A DNA stretch of 64,000 nucleotides, from assembly GCA_963277665.1 (NCBI GenBank), contig CAUJRU010000139.1:806001-870000 (forward strand), written 5' to 3'. The first letter of the stretch is position 1; the number at the start of each line of letters is the position of its first letter. Below the pieces are notes generated by a model. It did no database searches. It saw only the letters and a program-made list of their open reading frames with translations, and had not been told where the DNA came from. Shown here in pieces: positions 46,750-58,250 of the stretch. The position numbers and the translations under genes were made by a program. The stretch is from Viscum album (Eukaryota; Streptophyta; Magnoliopsida; Santalales; Viscaceae).

Positions 46750-48300
46750 TTTTATATTTTATGATATATATATATATATATTTACATAATTATTTTTTAT
46801 TTATATATTTATTCATATAATTATATAAATTTATATTATTTTTTAAATACATTTTTAAAATATTTTTATATGTATACATACCATTGTATATTTACATATA
46901 CTTTTTTTATAATTTATTTATAAATATTTATTGTAAATATGTTTATATAATATATATTTCTATAATATATTTAAATAAATTTATCTTATGTACATTTATA
47001 TACATCTTTATTATAAAATTAATGATAATGATATATTTAAAAAAAATACATTTACAGGATGTATTTACACAATATTGACACACACATATGCACGTATACA
47101 TTCACACATTTACACACACACAAATACACTTATTTATATTTCCCATATATATGCACACGCATATTTATATTTCACAAACATAGATACAAAAATATATTTA
47201 TGTTTATAATTGTATTTATACACTACACACATAGACAAATCTATTTATATATTTATATATATTGTTCACATCACTATATTTTATAATATATAGATGTTAT
47301 TATAATTGTATATACAATTATAAATAATTATAAAATAATATTTAAAATAAATATATATTCTATTTATATAAATATATATTTATTGTTATATAATTCATAT
47401 TTAAGAATGTATAAATATGTATATATAAAATAAATATGAAGGGTACCCTTTATGTGTTTGTATTTATTTACATATATCAGAATATACACGTAAATATATA
47501 TTTGTTTATTCAAACACATATATTTATATATAAACATAATATTATATATATATTAATGCATTTTTATAAAGTAAATAAAATAGTGAACTTTTTATTTTAA
47601 GTAAAACTAATAATAAATATTTATTTTCAAATGGTTTATGTAATTAAAAAACATTTTTATGTAACTTTGTTCAAATATTTATTTATATAATTAATTTATT
47701 ATATGTACATATTCGAAAATATGTATATATTTAATTATAAATAGCAATATAATATTAAAAATGATAAAATTTAAACACCATAATATCCATATAAAAGTGA
47801 GAATTGATAATAAATTCATCCTTCACTGAAAAAATATGATAAGACGCCCTTAAACAAGGTTTAAATTTAATCAAATGTTAAAAAATCGGGATACTTTGGA
47901 AAAAACTATGTTTTGGAGACTTTGAGGGCCTTTTTTGACCTCAAAAAAACATTGACTGGGGTTCTCCTAAATCTTTATGTCGTATATTTTTTTTCAAAAG
48001 CATTGATTTGATATGTGGTAGAGCTCAAACTGACACTCAGATCAAAATTTATGGCTGTTTGAAGTTCAGGTCGTGTTTTCAACTTATTTTAGACTGTTTA
48101 TTAATTTATTGATTTTTTATATCATTAAATTGTTATTAAATGACTGTTACTCGAAAATAATTATCAAATTGATAATTAATAATGATTTTTAATTATTTTA
48201 TAAACCATTTTTCACTAAATAACTTATATATTAAGTATACTCACATATTAAATGTCATATAAATCATATTTAACAAAATATAATATATTTATATCAATAT
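46750..48300 (-). repeat. AT-rich repeat, copy A
   Basis: Very AT-rich DNA with ta and tg/ca microsatellite runs. About 46880-47150 aligns in inverted orientation with 51365-51610, sharing in order tgtatatttacatata, tttataaatatttat and atttacacaatattgacaca. It therefore belongs to a family and is not random AT-rich DNA. Open frames here are accidental. Confidence 0.6.
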
Positions 48301-48359
48301 AAATATATAAATATATAAATATATAATTTTAATAATATATAATTTTTTTTATAAAATAT

Positions 48360-48584
48360 ACCTCTTATCATCACTAAAAAAGAAATTCTAAAGGTCACCC
48401 TTTATCAATGCTAAAAAAACACTGATAAAAGTGATTTTTATCAGCACTAAAAAAACATTTACAAATAGACACCTTTATCAATGTTTTTACCTCATAAATA
48501 TTCCCTTTTAGTTAGAGCGGATAAAGACACCACCTTTATCAAGGTTTTTTAATTTTTATAAAGAAAAATTCTTAATATGTAGTG
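48360..48584 (-). repeat. CACTA-like right end with sub-terminal motifs
   Basis: The plus strand ends aatatgtagtg at 48584, so the minus strand starts cactacatatt, a canonical CACTA terminus. The preceding 220 bp hold repeated words cctttatcaa, gataaaag and gcactaaaaaaaca, including the inverted pair tgataaaa / ttttatca around 48420. These resemble 28600-28690 and 60145-60310. No transposase was seen. It may be the end of a non-autonomous element. Confidence 0.6.
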
Positions 48585-49900
48585 AGGGATCATATATTTA
48601 CCAATCTAAGGCTTATTTGCGATGGTGTGGAATATCCCCTTTTGGTGTAATTCATTTACAGTCGCTTCAAGGTCAGTTGTGCATGCATTTTTTGTGTAGG
48701 TTCACATTCAACCTCTAAAAGTGTCTTCCCTTTAAATAATAAAAAATATAATTTGTGTCCGAGTACCCATTAATGGTCAAGCTAAGCTATCATATTCCAA
48801 TAAAGTTATGTTAATGTTATAATTAATTAGATTTTCATGTGGATAAAGTGGTAAAATAAATACTTGTTTCATATTATAGTCAGATTCAAATAGTCTTTAT
48901 AGGATTACCACATACTCAAATACAATAAAACTAACAATTTTTAATTTAACAATTTTATATATTTAAGTGATTATAAAATTATAAATTTATTTATTTAATA
49001 TCAATTTTTTTCTATGGGATTTATAAAAATATAAAATTTATAATTTATAATCAGGTATTTAAATGAGTTGACTAGTTTAATATACAATTAATAACATAAT
49101 ATGATATGATTAATTAGTTGTGTTTTTATAATAAAAGGACTCTAAATGAGTTTTTATTTTGAAATTACCATAAAATGCTTTCCCTTGAACATCCCACATT
49201 GATGTTTATGTTTCAAGTATTTGCGCACATAAACCCATCATCTTCTATTCTGTGTACCTTCAATTAGGGAGGTGGAGTGATTGGACCCTATGGTTGAGGA
49301 AAGCCTCTATGTACCTTTGTAGAGATGCGCCTTCTAGGTTGAGATGGGTTCAGAGCATTTGACCGATTGTACAATCATTCACTATTTTATAACCAAATGG
49401 GGCTTATTCATCACTGATCTATTTTTAAAATAAGAAATAAGAAATCTATATTTTCATAGAAAAATATATCACTCTCCACTTATTTATAAATAGGTGAAAA
49501 AATAATCTAATTAGAAAAAAACCACACTATTTTATAAATCAATGTGATCACTTCATATTAAACAAGATATAAGAATTTTCTGATATATAATGATGTTTTC
49601 ATATTTAGAATAAAAATAAAAATAATAACAATCGATCAATAAACCCAATAAATATTTCTATTCACCTAGACCCTCACAGAAACAATTTATCAACTCAAGC
49701 TCTTTTTTTATCCATTTATTATCCCCCCCCAAAAAAATGCTTATTAAAAAAAGTAATTTCCAAAAAATGTATTTTAAAAAATAAAAGTAAAATACATTAA
49801 TTTTTAAAAAAATTCTATCATTAAATTTTATAAAACTTTTTAATTTTAAAACTAGTTGATGTTAACATTTAAATAAAAAAAATAAAAAAAACACAATACA
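48585..49900. other. No gene recognised
   Basis: AT-rich DNA with a more mixed portion at 49160-49400. No motif, LTR or repeat end was seen. A cccccccc run followed by poly-A lies at about 49726-49737. Confidence 0.4.
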
Positions 49901-49924
49901 AGATTAATTATAAACGTCATTCTA

Positions 49925-50230
49925 ATTGTATTGATACTTTATGAAAATGATCCATAAATCATTTGTGACATGTAAAAATTAACCACATGTTAATCCAATT
50001 CATGGTGTGTTCGTTATAATTCAAAGTACATGTTTTTAGTTTAAATGTGGCATTTTAGTTCAAAACATGCATCACTCATCGAAAACAGAACAAACACACT
50101 CATATTGACTTGATACTTTAATAAAATGACACATAAATAATTTTTTATTTGTATGAATTAACCACATGTCAATCTGGCACATGGCATGCCCCGTATTATT
50201 GACAATGCTTGTTTTTATTCCGGATGGACA
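49925..50230. repeat. Tandem repeat of about 178 bp, locus 1
   Basis: Nearly two units are seen. The key phrase ttgatacttt starts at 49931 and again at 50110, 179 bp apart. Shared landmarks are aattaaccacatgt, catggtgtg / catggcatg, and catttagttcaaaac-type words. The same phrases recur with a 178-bp period at 60360-60720. The monomer is of nucleosome size, as many plant satellites are, but only a few units exist here. Confidence 0.75.
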
Positions 50231-50239
50231 ATTTAAACT

Positions 50240-50880
50240 ACTACTTTGGTTGTTCTGGGAGCCCAGACTAATGATGGGGACATAGCTTGGGTGTGGTCCA
50301 ACGATGGGATCTGGTGTTGATGGAGGATCTATTATAGGAGGCTACAATGAAGATCTAATGGCAGTAGTCGATCTTCACTGGTGATAGGATGGTGAAGACC
50401 AGGGATGTTCATGACCTCGGTGTGGGCAAGCGGACAACGACCTAGGGTTGCAAGGAGGAGCTCGGGACACGTCTCGAGCATAGGCCAACATAGATAGCTA
50501 GCAACCCCGATCACAGTATTGTGATGAATATGCTTCATGGTAACAACCCAATGGGCCTTGTGCCTTCAAGCATCAAACAGGGAGATCGGGTCATGATACG
50601 CCTGAAAGTGGAAACATCAGGGTGTTAGGCCTTGGGCACAAAACAATGGATCCTTTGGGGCCTTCTACTTTGGTTGGTTTCATGGAACATAAAATAGGGT
50701 CATGTGGACTTCTATTTTTTGGATGAGGATACCACTTTCATGAGGTTATTTTTTGGGTGGCGCTGGTTAGTCAATTCCATGTTTGGTGGTACTTTATATA
50801 ACACATGTTTTTAGTTGGTGTAGTTTTATTTTCTTAATAAATTTTAGGATTGAGCACACTCAGCTCCTAAACCTTTCTGG
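50240..50880. other. GC-richer island without a recognised gene
   Basis: This stretch stands out from the AT-rich DNA around it. A 68-codon minus-strand frame (50332-50538) matches nothing I know. Words near 50840 (ttcttaataaattttagg) resemble a polyadenylation region on the + strand. It could be the remnant of a LINE 3' end or a gene fragment. Confidence 0.35.
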
Positions 50881-51217
50881 TATAAATATATGCATATTTT
50901 CTTATGTTTATATATAATAAATCAATTGTACAAATAAATATTTTAAATATTTACATAATTTTTTTTAAATATATAAACCATATGAAACTAAATAATCATT
51001 ATTCATTTTATTTAAAATAAAAAACCATCCATTTTATTTACATTTTAAAAGTTCATTAATAATATATATATACCTATACAAGTAATGTTTATGTATAAAT
51101 ATGTATGTGTCAATAAAAATATATATATTTATGTGTATAATGTAATATGTGTAAATAGATACATATATGAAAATAATTGTGTGTATGTGTGAGAAATATA
51201 AGTCTGTATGTGTGTGT
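50881..51217 (+). repeat. AT-rich repeat, copy B left part
   Basis: 50990-51110 aligns with 58150-58250, sharing attttatttaaaata, ccatttttttaca-type and gtttatatat words in order. Copy B is interrupted by a short element at 51218-51364. Confidence 0.55.
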
Positions 51218-51364
51218 CCCACCATTGGTGGTGGGGTGGTAAGGGTTTGGGGGTGAGGGGCGGGTCACGGGGTCAAGTCCTTAGGCTTGCAAGTTTACTG
51301 AAATTTGTTTCCTTATGTTGTGTTCCACGGTGGCAGATGTAATTGAATTTATATAAATGTGTAC
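51218..51364 (+). mobile_element. Probable tRNA-derived SINE
   Basis: A 147-bp segment of much higher G+C is inserted in AT-rich repeat DNA. It has a box A-like tggtggggtgg (51229-51239) and a box B-like gggtcaagtcc (51270-51280), 30 bases apart, as in RNA polymerase III promoters. atgtgtgtgt flanks it on both sides (51208-51217 and 51365-51374), a possible target duplication, though low in complexity. The related inverted copy at about 47080-47150 lacks the insertion. There is no poly-A tail. Confidence 0.55.
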
Positions 51365-51640
51365 ATGTGTGTGTAATTATGTGAATGTGTGTGTGTCAAT
51401 ATTGTGTAAATAAATCATATATAAATGTATTTTAATAAATATATGATTATCAATAAATATATAATATAAACGTATTTACCATAAATATTTATAAATACAT
51501 TATAAAAAAATTATATCTAGATATACAATTATATGTAAATATATAGACATATAAATATATGTAAATATATAGACATATAAATATATATGTAATATATAAA
51601 ATTTATATCTTTTTTTAAAACAAATGAGGATAAATTAAGG
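51365..51640 (+). repeat. AT-rich repeat, copy B right part
   Basis: Aligns in reverse with 46880-47150 (copy A). It contains a direct repeat of tatagacatataaatatatgtaaata at about 51541-51580. Confidence 0.6.
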
Positions 51641-52134
51641 ATGAATATTAGTAGCTACAATAGAAATAACCCATGATGGAAAATTATCAAACCAAACAAG
51701 GGTCTCACAAAAAAGACATTGAGTTTCTAAAAGGTGGCCTCCAACATTTCCTTCTAACCAAATGGCCCAAATGACTTCTTTTTTTTATTGATTTTTAATA
51801 ATACCCCTTTCAAAGGATCATGGGTAACCCTTACATGGCATGTAGGCTTGGATATTACATGACACGTAGGTCTTAAAGGAAATATCTAGACTATAACTAC
51901 ATTGAACTGCTCCTCCCCAACCTCTATATTGTGATGACACCTCTCCACCATTACTTGGTTTTTCAGCCAGGATTCCTATGCATGCATAGGCTGGTCCCGA
52001 TTGAAATTTCATACCATCTCTTTCTTCAAAATATGTTAGCTTCTGCTCTGGTGAATGAACTTGCTCTGAATCCTCATCTGGATTCTGCTCCTTGTAGAGT
52101 CTGCCTCATCCATTAATCATAATTTCAGGTGGAT
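51641..52134. other. No gene recognised
   Basis: Mixed sequence with short open frames on both strands (51818-52012 and 51931-52116) that match nothing known and overlap each other. It may be the downstream part of the minus-strand short element at 52400-52480. Confidence 0.35.
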
Positions 52135-52275
52135 CAAAATCCTTGAGGTGGCCCAAAGGCCTTGAGGTGGCCTAAAGGACTTGAGGTGGCCCGAAATAAT
52201 TATTGTCCCGAAGGCCTTGGGTGGACCGAAGGCCTTGAAGGACCCAAGGACCAAACTGGTGGCCCGAAAGCCCAA
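52135..52275 (+). repeat. Minisatellite of about 20 bp (ccttgaggtggcccgaaagg type)
   Basis: About six imperfect units combine ccttgaggtggcc and gaaagg. The first three are nearly regular (52135-52192) and the rest are broken. Confidence 0.75.
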
Positions 52276-52304
52276 ACGAATGAATAGTTCCCAACTGATA
52301 CAGT

Positions 52305-52392
52305 ACCGAAAAGTACCTTCTATAGTACCTACTATAGTGTCTTCTACAGTGCCTACTATAATACTGCTATAGTATTTCTATAGTACCTAGAA
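52305..52392 (+). repeat. Short repeat of ctatagtacct/ctactatagt words
   Basis: About seven words such as ttctatagtacct, actatagtgt, ctacagtgcct and ctatagtattt follow in a row, period about 10-11 bp. The core ctatag is itself a palindrome. Confidence 0.7.
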
Positions 52393-52399
52393 ATTATGT

Positions 52400-52480
52400 C
52401 TCCTCCCGGATTTGAACTCAGGTCTCTTAGATTCTCTTGTTGAGTCCTCACCAACCGGGATGATGCTCTTGTGCTCAACA
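52400..52480 (-). other. tRNA-like SINE head
   Basis: On the minus strand ttggtgaggac (plus 52444-52454) resembles box A, and agttcaaatcc (plus 52408-52418) is a near-perfect box B, 25 bases apart. A tRNA-like cccgg follows box B. The body may extend to the minisatellite at 52135. It cannot fold as a full tRNA by eye, so a SINE is likelier than a tRNA gene. Confidence 0.5.
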
Positions 52481-52602
52481 ATTTTATTCTCTTCTGAATA
52501 ATGAGAAGGAACATGTTGAGAAGTGGTGGATAAGATATTTAATTTCCATGATTATAAAGCTAAAGGATTTACATCCTCTTTCTTTTTAAAGTATAACATT
52601 GA

Positions 52603-52854
52603 TTATTTGAGGTAATATGATTCAATAATGATGGATTTCCATCCTCTCTTGAGACTGATGTTCATATCGACCAAAATGGAGTGGGCTTTAGAAACTGGAG
52701 GATCCCAGAGAGTGTGAAGAGACTCTTGTCTTACATCCATAATCCATATGATTTGATCAGGAACCATCATTAAGAACCTAATAATCCCAACCCTAGAAAG
52801 AGATGAATCAATATTGATATTAATGACCCTCGGAGGGGGGATTTCAGGTGACAA
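52603..52854 (-). pseudogene. LINE RNase H domain
   Basis: An 83-codon frame reads PRVININIDSSLSRVGIIRF and later KAHSILVDMNISLKRGWKSI. It matches the N-terminal and middle parts of the RNase H found at the end of plant LINE ORF2, with the first Asp in IDSSLS kept. The end of the domain is missing. Confidence 0.7.
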
Positions 52855-52881
52855 GAATGGGAAAGCATTTTTATTTTCACC

Positions 52882-53280
52882 CTATATATCATGTTGTTTC
52901 CATGCTTTCAACCAAGAAGAATCCCACTCACTCTTGAACGAATAGGTTCTTGTAGTCTGGTTAAAAATGTGGTCGCTTCTTCTAAATCTTATGATCCAAG
53001 ACATGATACATAATAAAACTACCATCTCTGAAGGTATGTAAGACGACCATATCATCACTAGCGATGAAAGATCAAGTCCCAGATGTACAAGATATATAAG
53101 AAAATATCCCCCAGTAATCCAAACAACCCTATCCCGAAGACATTGAATGATTACATGCATGGTCGATTCCATATCGGCCATGAAAAAATGGAAGAACATG
53201 TCATCAGATGCGCGACAAGAAAAAGGAAGTCCTTTTAGGGAATGATACTGATGAAAATTTTGCTCTAGAAGTAGAAAAAC
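52882..53280 (-). pseudogene. LINE zinc-finger-like (zf-RVT) region
   Basis: The reading FHFFMADMESTMHVIIQCLR at 53140-53199 resembles the zf-RVT motif, in which cysteines and a histidine bind zinc. Here the Cys of the first pair are replaced (FHFF) while MHVIIQC keeps the second His-Cys. A Trp-rich follow-on ends at about 52882. The domain is of unknown function in LINEs. Confidence 0.65.
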
Positions 53281-53639
53281 TTAGGAGGGACATCCAGGTG
53301 TCACATAGTCTTCTAAAGAACATTGCCCCATGTGGTCAGAGAATCAATCACTAACCTATATCCATACTTCACAGAATAATATACTAAATTATCCTTTATA
53401 TATTAGAGCCTATCCTATCCCATATCCCTCATACATGGAATTCTCAAAATAATCCTTTTATTTATCTCATTAAACTAGGATAAAAGGGTTTACATGCACC
53501 ATCCATAACCTATTTCATTGATGAGGGAGCATACATTGCATATTTGAAACCAAGGACTATAGGGGAGGTTGCAACCAGACCATCATTATCATCCAACCAA
53601 GATTCCTTCTAAATGTTGACTTTCATACCATCCCCGATC

Positions 53640-55450
53640 TACCAATAGATCCCATTACAAAGAAAGTAATGTGTCCCCAAATTATTATACATAAGAAGTT
53701 GGGGTGGGGGCCTAATGAAGATCCTCAAAAGTATGAGTGGGGTAGTAGTTATCTTGAAGAATCCACTCACAAAGTGAATATGGGTTAAGAAAAAGGCACC
53801 AACCTTGTTTGGCCAGTGGGTCATCGTTTAAGAGGCATAGGTCCCTGAATCTCATTCCTCCACTCTCTTTTGGGGAGAAAATCATTTTCCAAGACATCCA
53901 ACGAATTTTTTTTCTTCCTTTATTATGACCCCAGTAGAAAGTGTCTATACTGGAGTGAATTTGGTCAACAATCAAGTCAAGGATCTTGAAAAGATACACA
54001 ATTTAGCCTGAAATCGATTGAAACACTGCCTTAATAAGAGTTTCCTTCCGTACTTCATAAATGATCTTTGGTGTCTAACCCTGTATTTTTTTAAATTATA
54101 TTAATTATGCTTGAAAAGGTCTATTTTTTTATCAACCAATAATATTGGAGATCTCAAGATATTTATTAGGTTTATCGACCACCTAGATACATGAAACTTG
54201 GCTAAGATCAATCTTCCTATTTTTTGGGACACCTTCACTAAAATAAATTCTGGATTTAGCCAAGTTAACCACTTATCTCATTTCCATCTCATAGATTTGA
54301 ATCACATGAATAATATAGATGCACTATTTTTAGGAATCTCTTGAGAACATATGGTTATTGTTTGTAAAAAATATATGAGAAATAAGAGGGAAATAGTGAC
54401 ACAATTTTCTGCCATGTATAGTATTTATATTCACTACCACTAAAATAATACTTGAGAACACATTAAACACTAAAATAAATAAGAAAGGGGAAATATGATC
54501 TACATATTGAATACCCTGAGAGGGGGAGAAGCCCTTGGTAATGCCTCCATTAATTTTAATCTCAAAAGATATTTATGAGACAAAATTCATGATAACCTCA
54601 ATCCATTTAGAGAAGAAACCAATTTTATTCATAAAAAAATGAAAAAGAGTCATTCCACTCTGTAATAAGATTTGTCATGTCAATATTCCATGCCATAGTC
54701 TCTATTTTTGCAATTGATAAAATTTTCAAAGATTGAAACACATCATGGGACACAATATAATTATATGTGATAAGAATTTTTGCAACAAAAGAACTTTGGT
54801 TATCATAAATAATGGTAGGTATCCACTTTCATAGGTGGTTGACTAAGATATTTGAGAAGATTTTATAAGAGACATTGCATAAGCCAATTGGACTGAATTA
54901 TGAAGAAAAGATGGGTTTTTTGACCTTCAGGATGAGGGTGATGATGGTTTCATTAAGAGAACATAGATTTATTTTACTCACCCATGTGTCCTTCATAAGG
55001 GATAACATATCTGGCCTAATAATGTTCCAATATATTTTAAAAAAGAGGGCATGAAATCCATCTGTCCATGGTGATTTTATGGAATGATTTTTCTCGAGAT
55101 CCCCCAATATTTATCATTAGTGAAGTTATTTGTGAGCTGGCGATTAATATCCTCTGTAATTATAGATTTAATGTAAGCCTCAATTTCAATAGAGATGGAA
55201 GAGTACCCATCAGTGTAAAGATTTTGGAAAAACATTGTAATAATATCATGAATCCCCTTCACATTAGACATAAAACTACCATCAAAACCTGGTAGGATGG
55301 AGATTTAATTCTTAAAATGCCTCGCATAGGCATTCTAGTGGAAATAGTGTATGTTAACATCACCATATTTTTTGTGGGTTTCATGAGTATGCATTTCCCA
55401 CAAGATGTCCTCAATACAAAAAGAATTATCCAACTCTGATTCAAGACTTT
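53640..55450 (-). pseudogene. LINE reverse transcriptase, catalytic DD replaced by NN
   Basis: Visible in order are the linker VKGIHDIITMFFQNLYT, SPWTDGFHALFFKIYWNIIR (54898-55107) and GFSPSQGIQ with SPFLFILV (about 54470-54540). The catalytic segment reads IFFTNNNHMF, with the FADD box appearing as FTNN at 54357-54368 (plus coordinates). Both aspartates are Asn, each explained by one G-to-A change. The end IRWMSWKMIFSPKESGGMRF, then LAKQGWCLFLNP (53712-53999) is the usual LINE RT tail. The enzyme is inactive. Confidence 0.88.
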
Positions 55451-55499
55451 TGATTATGGAAAAATTATCATCAGACGGGGGTTGAGAGAGAAAATCATT

Positions 55500-56910
55500 C
55501 AAGTTTATTTATATAAATTCATAGATATTTTTAGGATGTTGATATTTTAGGTTTCTCTAGGTCTTCTAGTTAGATGAACCATAGAAGAGTTTTCTACCCG
55601 TATATGTGCCCCATATTTCCAGTAAGACCAGATCACATCTTCACATTCTCTATCATTTTACCAAAAACATTCAAACTTGAAGGTCTCACATATTTCAGTT
55701 TTTTTGACCCTGTGATGTATCAATGATAATAGGGTAGTGATCCAATGAAGTATGTTCCAAGTGAGATACTTTTAAGAACCTAAATATGTTTATCCATTTG
55801 TTCAATTCCAAATATCTATCCAGAAATTTCATAATGTGAGTGACTTCTGAATTCCATCAGAACCATGTAAAATGGTTTTTTACATGTCCAAGGTCATAAA
55901 AATTAAACATTGATATAGATTACTATAATTCTACCATTTATTCATAAGATTTAATGGCACCCCTTTTTTCATTTTGCAACACAATTTCGTTGAAGTCTCT
56001 ACTAAAGAGGATAGGTCATGGAAGTCTTTCTCACAAGGATTTGAGAAGCTTCCAAGATTTCAAATTCTCTCTATGGATAGGCCATCCATAAAGTCCCAAA
56101 AATACCCTTGGTGGGGATTCTTAGGGGTGGATGGATGCACCAATGTGATTTGACAAGAAGGATTTTACCCTCACATCAAAGTCCTCTTTCCATTGGAGAC
56201 ACAACCCACCTAAGTGGCCTTGATGGGGAACTGGGAAGCAACCAAGGAAACCACATTTTTTTCAATTACAACCATGCCATTATTTTATACTCTAGTTTTA
56301 AAAAAATAAACCCATATCAGGGTGAATTTTAGTTTAACATCACCGAAGCATATGAACTAAACGTGGGTTTCTAGCACCATGATATTTCAAGCTTAGGATA
56401 ATCATTTTGATAGGTGGGGCTAGTTGAAACCAACCTCCACCTCTGAATATTTAATAAAAATTCCATCCTTTTCCAATTTCCATATTTTGGATTACCTTTT
56501 ATTTGATGATGTCCCTTACATACATATTTTGGAACCATGGGTTTCCATTATTCTAATGTCGGAAATAAAAACCCCTCTCGCCTTCCTTTTTCAAATTCAT
56601 GTTTTTTTTGTACAACCAATACAAATGCGTTAAGATTTTTTTCTTGGAGATGAAGGAAGTGTGGGGTTATCAACTAGTAGGGGGAGGCTCTGATCCAGGG
56701 GATATGAGATTTTTTTTGGGTTTTCAGAGTGGGGTTTTAGTTTTTTACATCAGAAGAAGCATGGTTGGAAATAGGGAGAAAAATATCCCCTCTTATCGTT
56801 TATATTGGGATTCATGTATGTTTTGGGGTTTCCTATGTTGCCAATGGGGTTTGATGCTTTGTGGATTCTGGTCTAGAATGATACCACTAATCTGTAATAT
56901 AGGAAGGTAG
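55500..56910 (-). pseudogene. LINE endonuclease (AP-type) domain
   Basis: The minus strand at about 55650-56060 reads RDFNEIVLQNEKRGAIKS, FLDRYLELNKWINIF and HTSLDHYPI. These correspond to the GDFNE, RLDR and SDH motifs of LINE AP-like endonucleases, with the first Gly changed. Stops lie between the motifs. Upstream (56060-56910) the N-terminal half is too decayed to follow. The enzyme would nick target DNA to prime reverse transcription. Confidence 0.75.
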
Positions 56911-57059
56911 TCCCATCCTGATAAGTTGACATTGTTCTTGGTCATATTGTGAACCTAGAGATTTGGAGAGTCTTTCCTCATCCTTGTATTTCTATCCTTA
57001 TAGATTAAGAGAGAAATAATTGTTTTTTCCCGCATCCAAGGACCATGGTGAAAGATAAT

Positions 57060-57660
57060 ATTTCCTTATCCATTCATCATATTCACCTTATAATCTTTCT
57101 TTTCATGCCCAAGGTAACCAAAAAATAATACAAATATTGGGATTTTTTCATACTCAAAGGATATCCACATGTTGGACTCTTCGATAGATAGAAACATCCC
57201 TCTCTTGAGAAGGTGTCCAATATCAACTTGTACCTTTATCCTTACTTCCAAAACCTAATTAATGGGATCCAAACAGTCCCACTCCATGAATTTTTCAATT
57301 CGGTCACCTATTCCATGCACAACATGATCTGATATTATGTAGAAGGTAATTACAATTATTCAAATATAGAATGAGGATTTGGAGAAGATGATGTTCAGGA
57401 TATCACCCATGTTTATTAGATCTTACAATAAGATGAGGTTGTTGTCAAATGAAAACAATATACCATTGGGAACCTTGCCTTTATCCATTTCATTCAAGAA
57501 TTCAAATATCATAAAGCCTTCATCTATTTACCTTATCTCCACACCCTCATCTAAGAACCAAATATTTTACAGTATGTTCTTTAGGGAACTTTGGTTGATG
57601 TGCTGATTAATAATAATTTTCTGATAGTAAGTAGTGACATGCGATACCGTAGAAACGAGT
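57060..57660 (-). pseudogene. LINE ORF1 (DUF4283 and CCHC knuckle)
   Basis: The minus strand at 57380-57530 reads FMIFEFLNEMDKGKVPNGIL, resembling the DUF4283 domain of plant LINE ORF1. It is followed by VRIKVQVDIGHLLKRGMFLS and MWISFEYEKIPIFVLFFGYL, then GHEKKDY (57066-57251). The knuckle keeps Gly-His, but cysteines are replaced (PIFVLFFGYLGH, KKDY). The protein would bind the LINE RNA. Confidence 0.8.
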
Positions 57661-58064
57661 CCTCCTCTTTCTTCACCACCATTGTTGCTTTATCCTTTTC
57701 TGTTAAAGAGAAGTTTTTTCAATAGTTAAGTAGAGACGTCTCCATAAATCCATGGAGTATACAAAGAGATGATGGGAAGAGATTCTGGGAAAAGGGGCTC
57801 ATAATCAAATCCATTGATGTGGTAACATTGTTGGAGTCCCTCCTTTTTTGGTACCCTGGTCATCTTCATGCAGGGGAAGGACTATTGTGATGGAGAGACT
57901 AGTTAAGCCCAAAGAGGATGAAGAAATAGTATCATCCAGATGCTGATGAGAAGTAATAACATATGAAAACTTGAGAGAGACGTCACCATTATAGATCTTC
58001 CCAACCTAATAAACCTTAAGAAACCCCAAAACATTGGAAAACCTAAGAGAAATCTCTCAAAAGT
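57661..58064. other. No gene recognised; possible LINE 5' region
   Basis: Lies upstream of the LINE ORF1 on the minus strand. Minus-strand reading continues with protein-like character and several stops to about 58050, so it may be the start of ORF1 or its leader. No motif was assigned. Confidence 0.35.
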
Positions 58065-58250
58065 GATAGAGAATTTTTATGGTACTTTTATTATATTAAA
58101 AAAATATAGAGTTTATATCTAAATATACAATATATAGATATATTTTAAAATTTTATTTAAAATAATATCTACCCATTTTTTACATTATAAAAATATATGA
58201 ATATATATATACTTAAACAAATGTAAATATAATGTTTATATATACATATG
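58065..58250 (+). repeat. AT-rich repeat, copy C left part
   Basis: Aligns with 50990-51110 of copy B. It stops at the start of the probable solo LTR and resumes at 59709. Confidence 0.55.

Larger units (their letters stand above)
52560..57660 (-). mobile_element. L1-type LINE, degenerate
   Basis: Reading on the minus strand from right to left gives ORF1 (57660-57060), endonuclease (about 56060-55650), reverse transcriptase (about 55450-53640), a zinc-finger RVT-like part (about 53280-52880) and RNase H (52854-52603). This is the layout of plant L1 LINEs with an RNase H. All parts carry stops or frame changes. The 3' end and poly-A tail are not clearly seen near 52560. The 5' end may lie near 58060. 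Confidence 0.85.

Noticed and set aside
47059..47286. 75-codon frame rich in His, Tyr, Ile and Thr
   Set aside because: It is a translation of AT and CA microsatellite DNA.
49720..49740. Poly-C/poly-A run as a transposon tail
   Set aside because: A simple run without a coding region or target duplication next to it.
51034..51225. 63-codon minus-strand frame
   Set aside because: Ile/Tyr/His-rich low-complexity translation of an AT-rich repeat.
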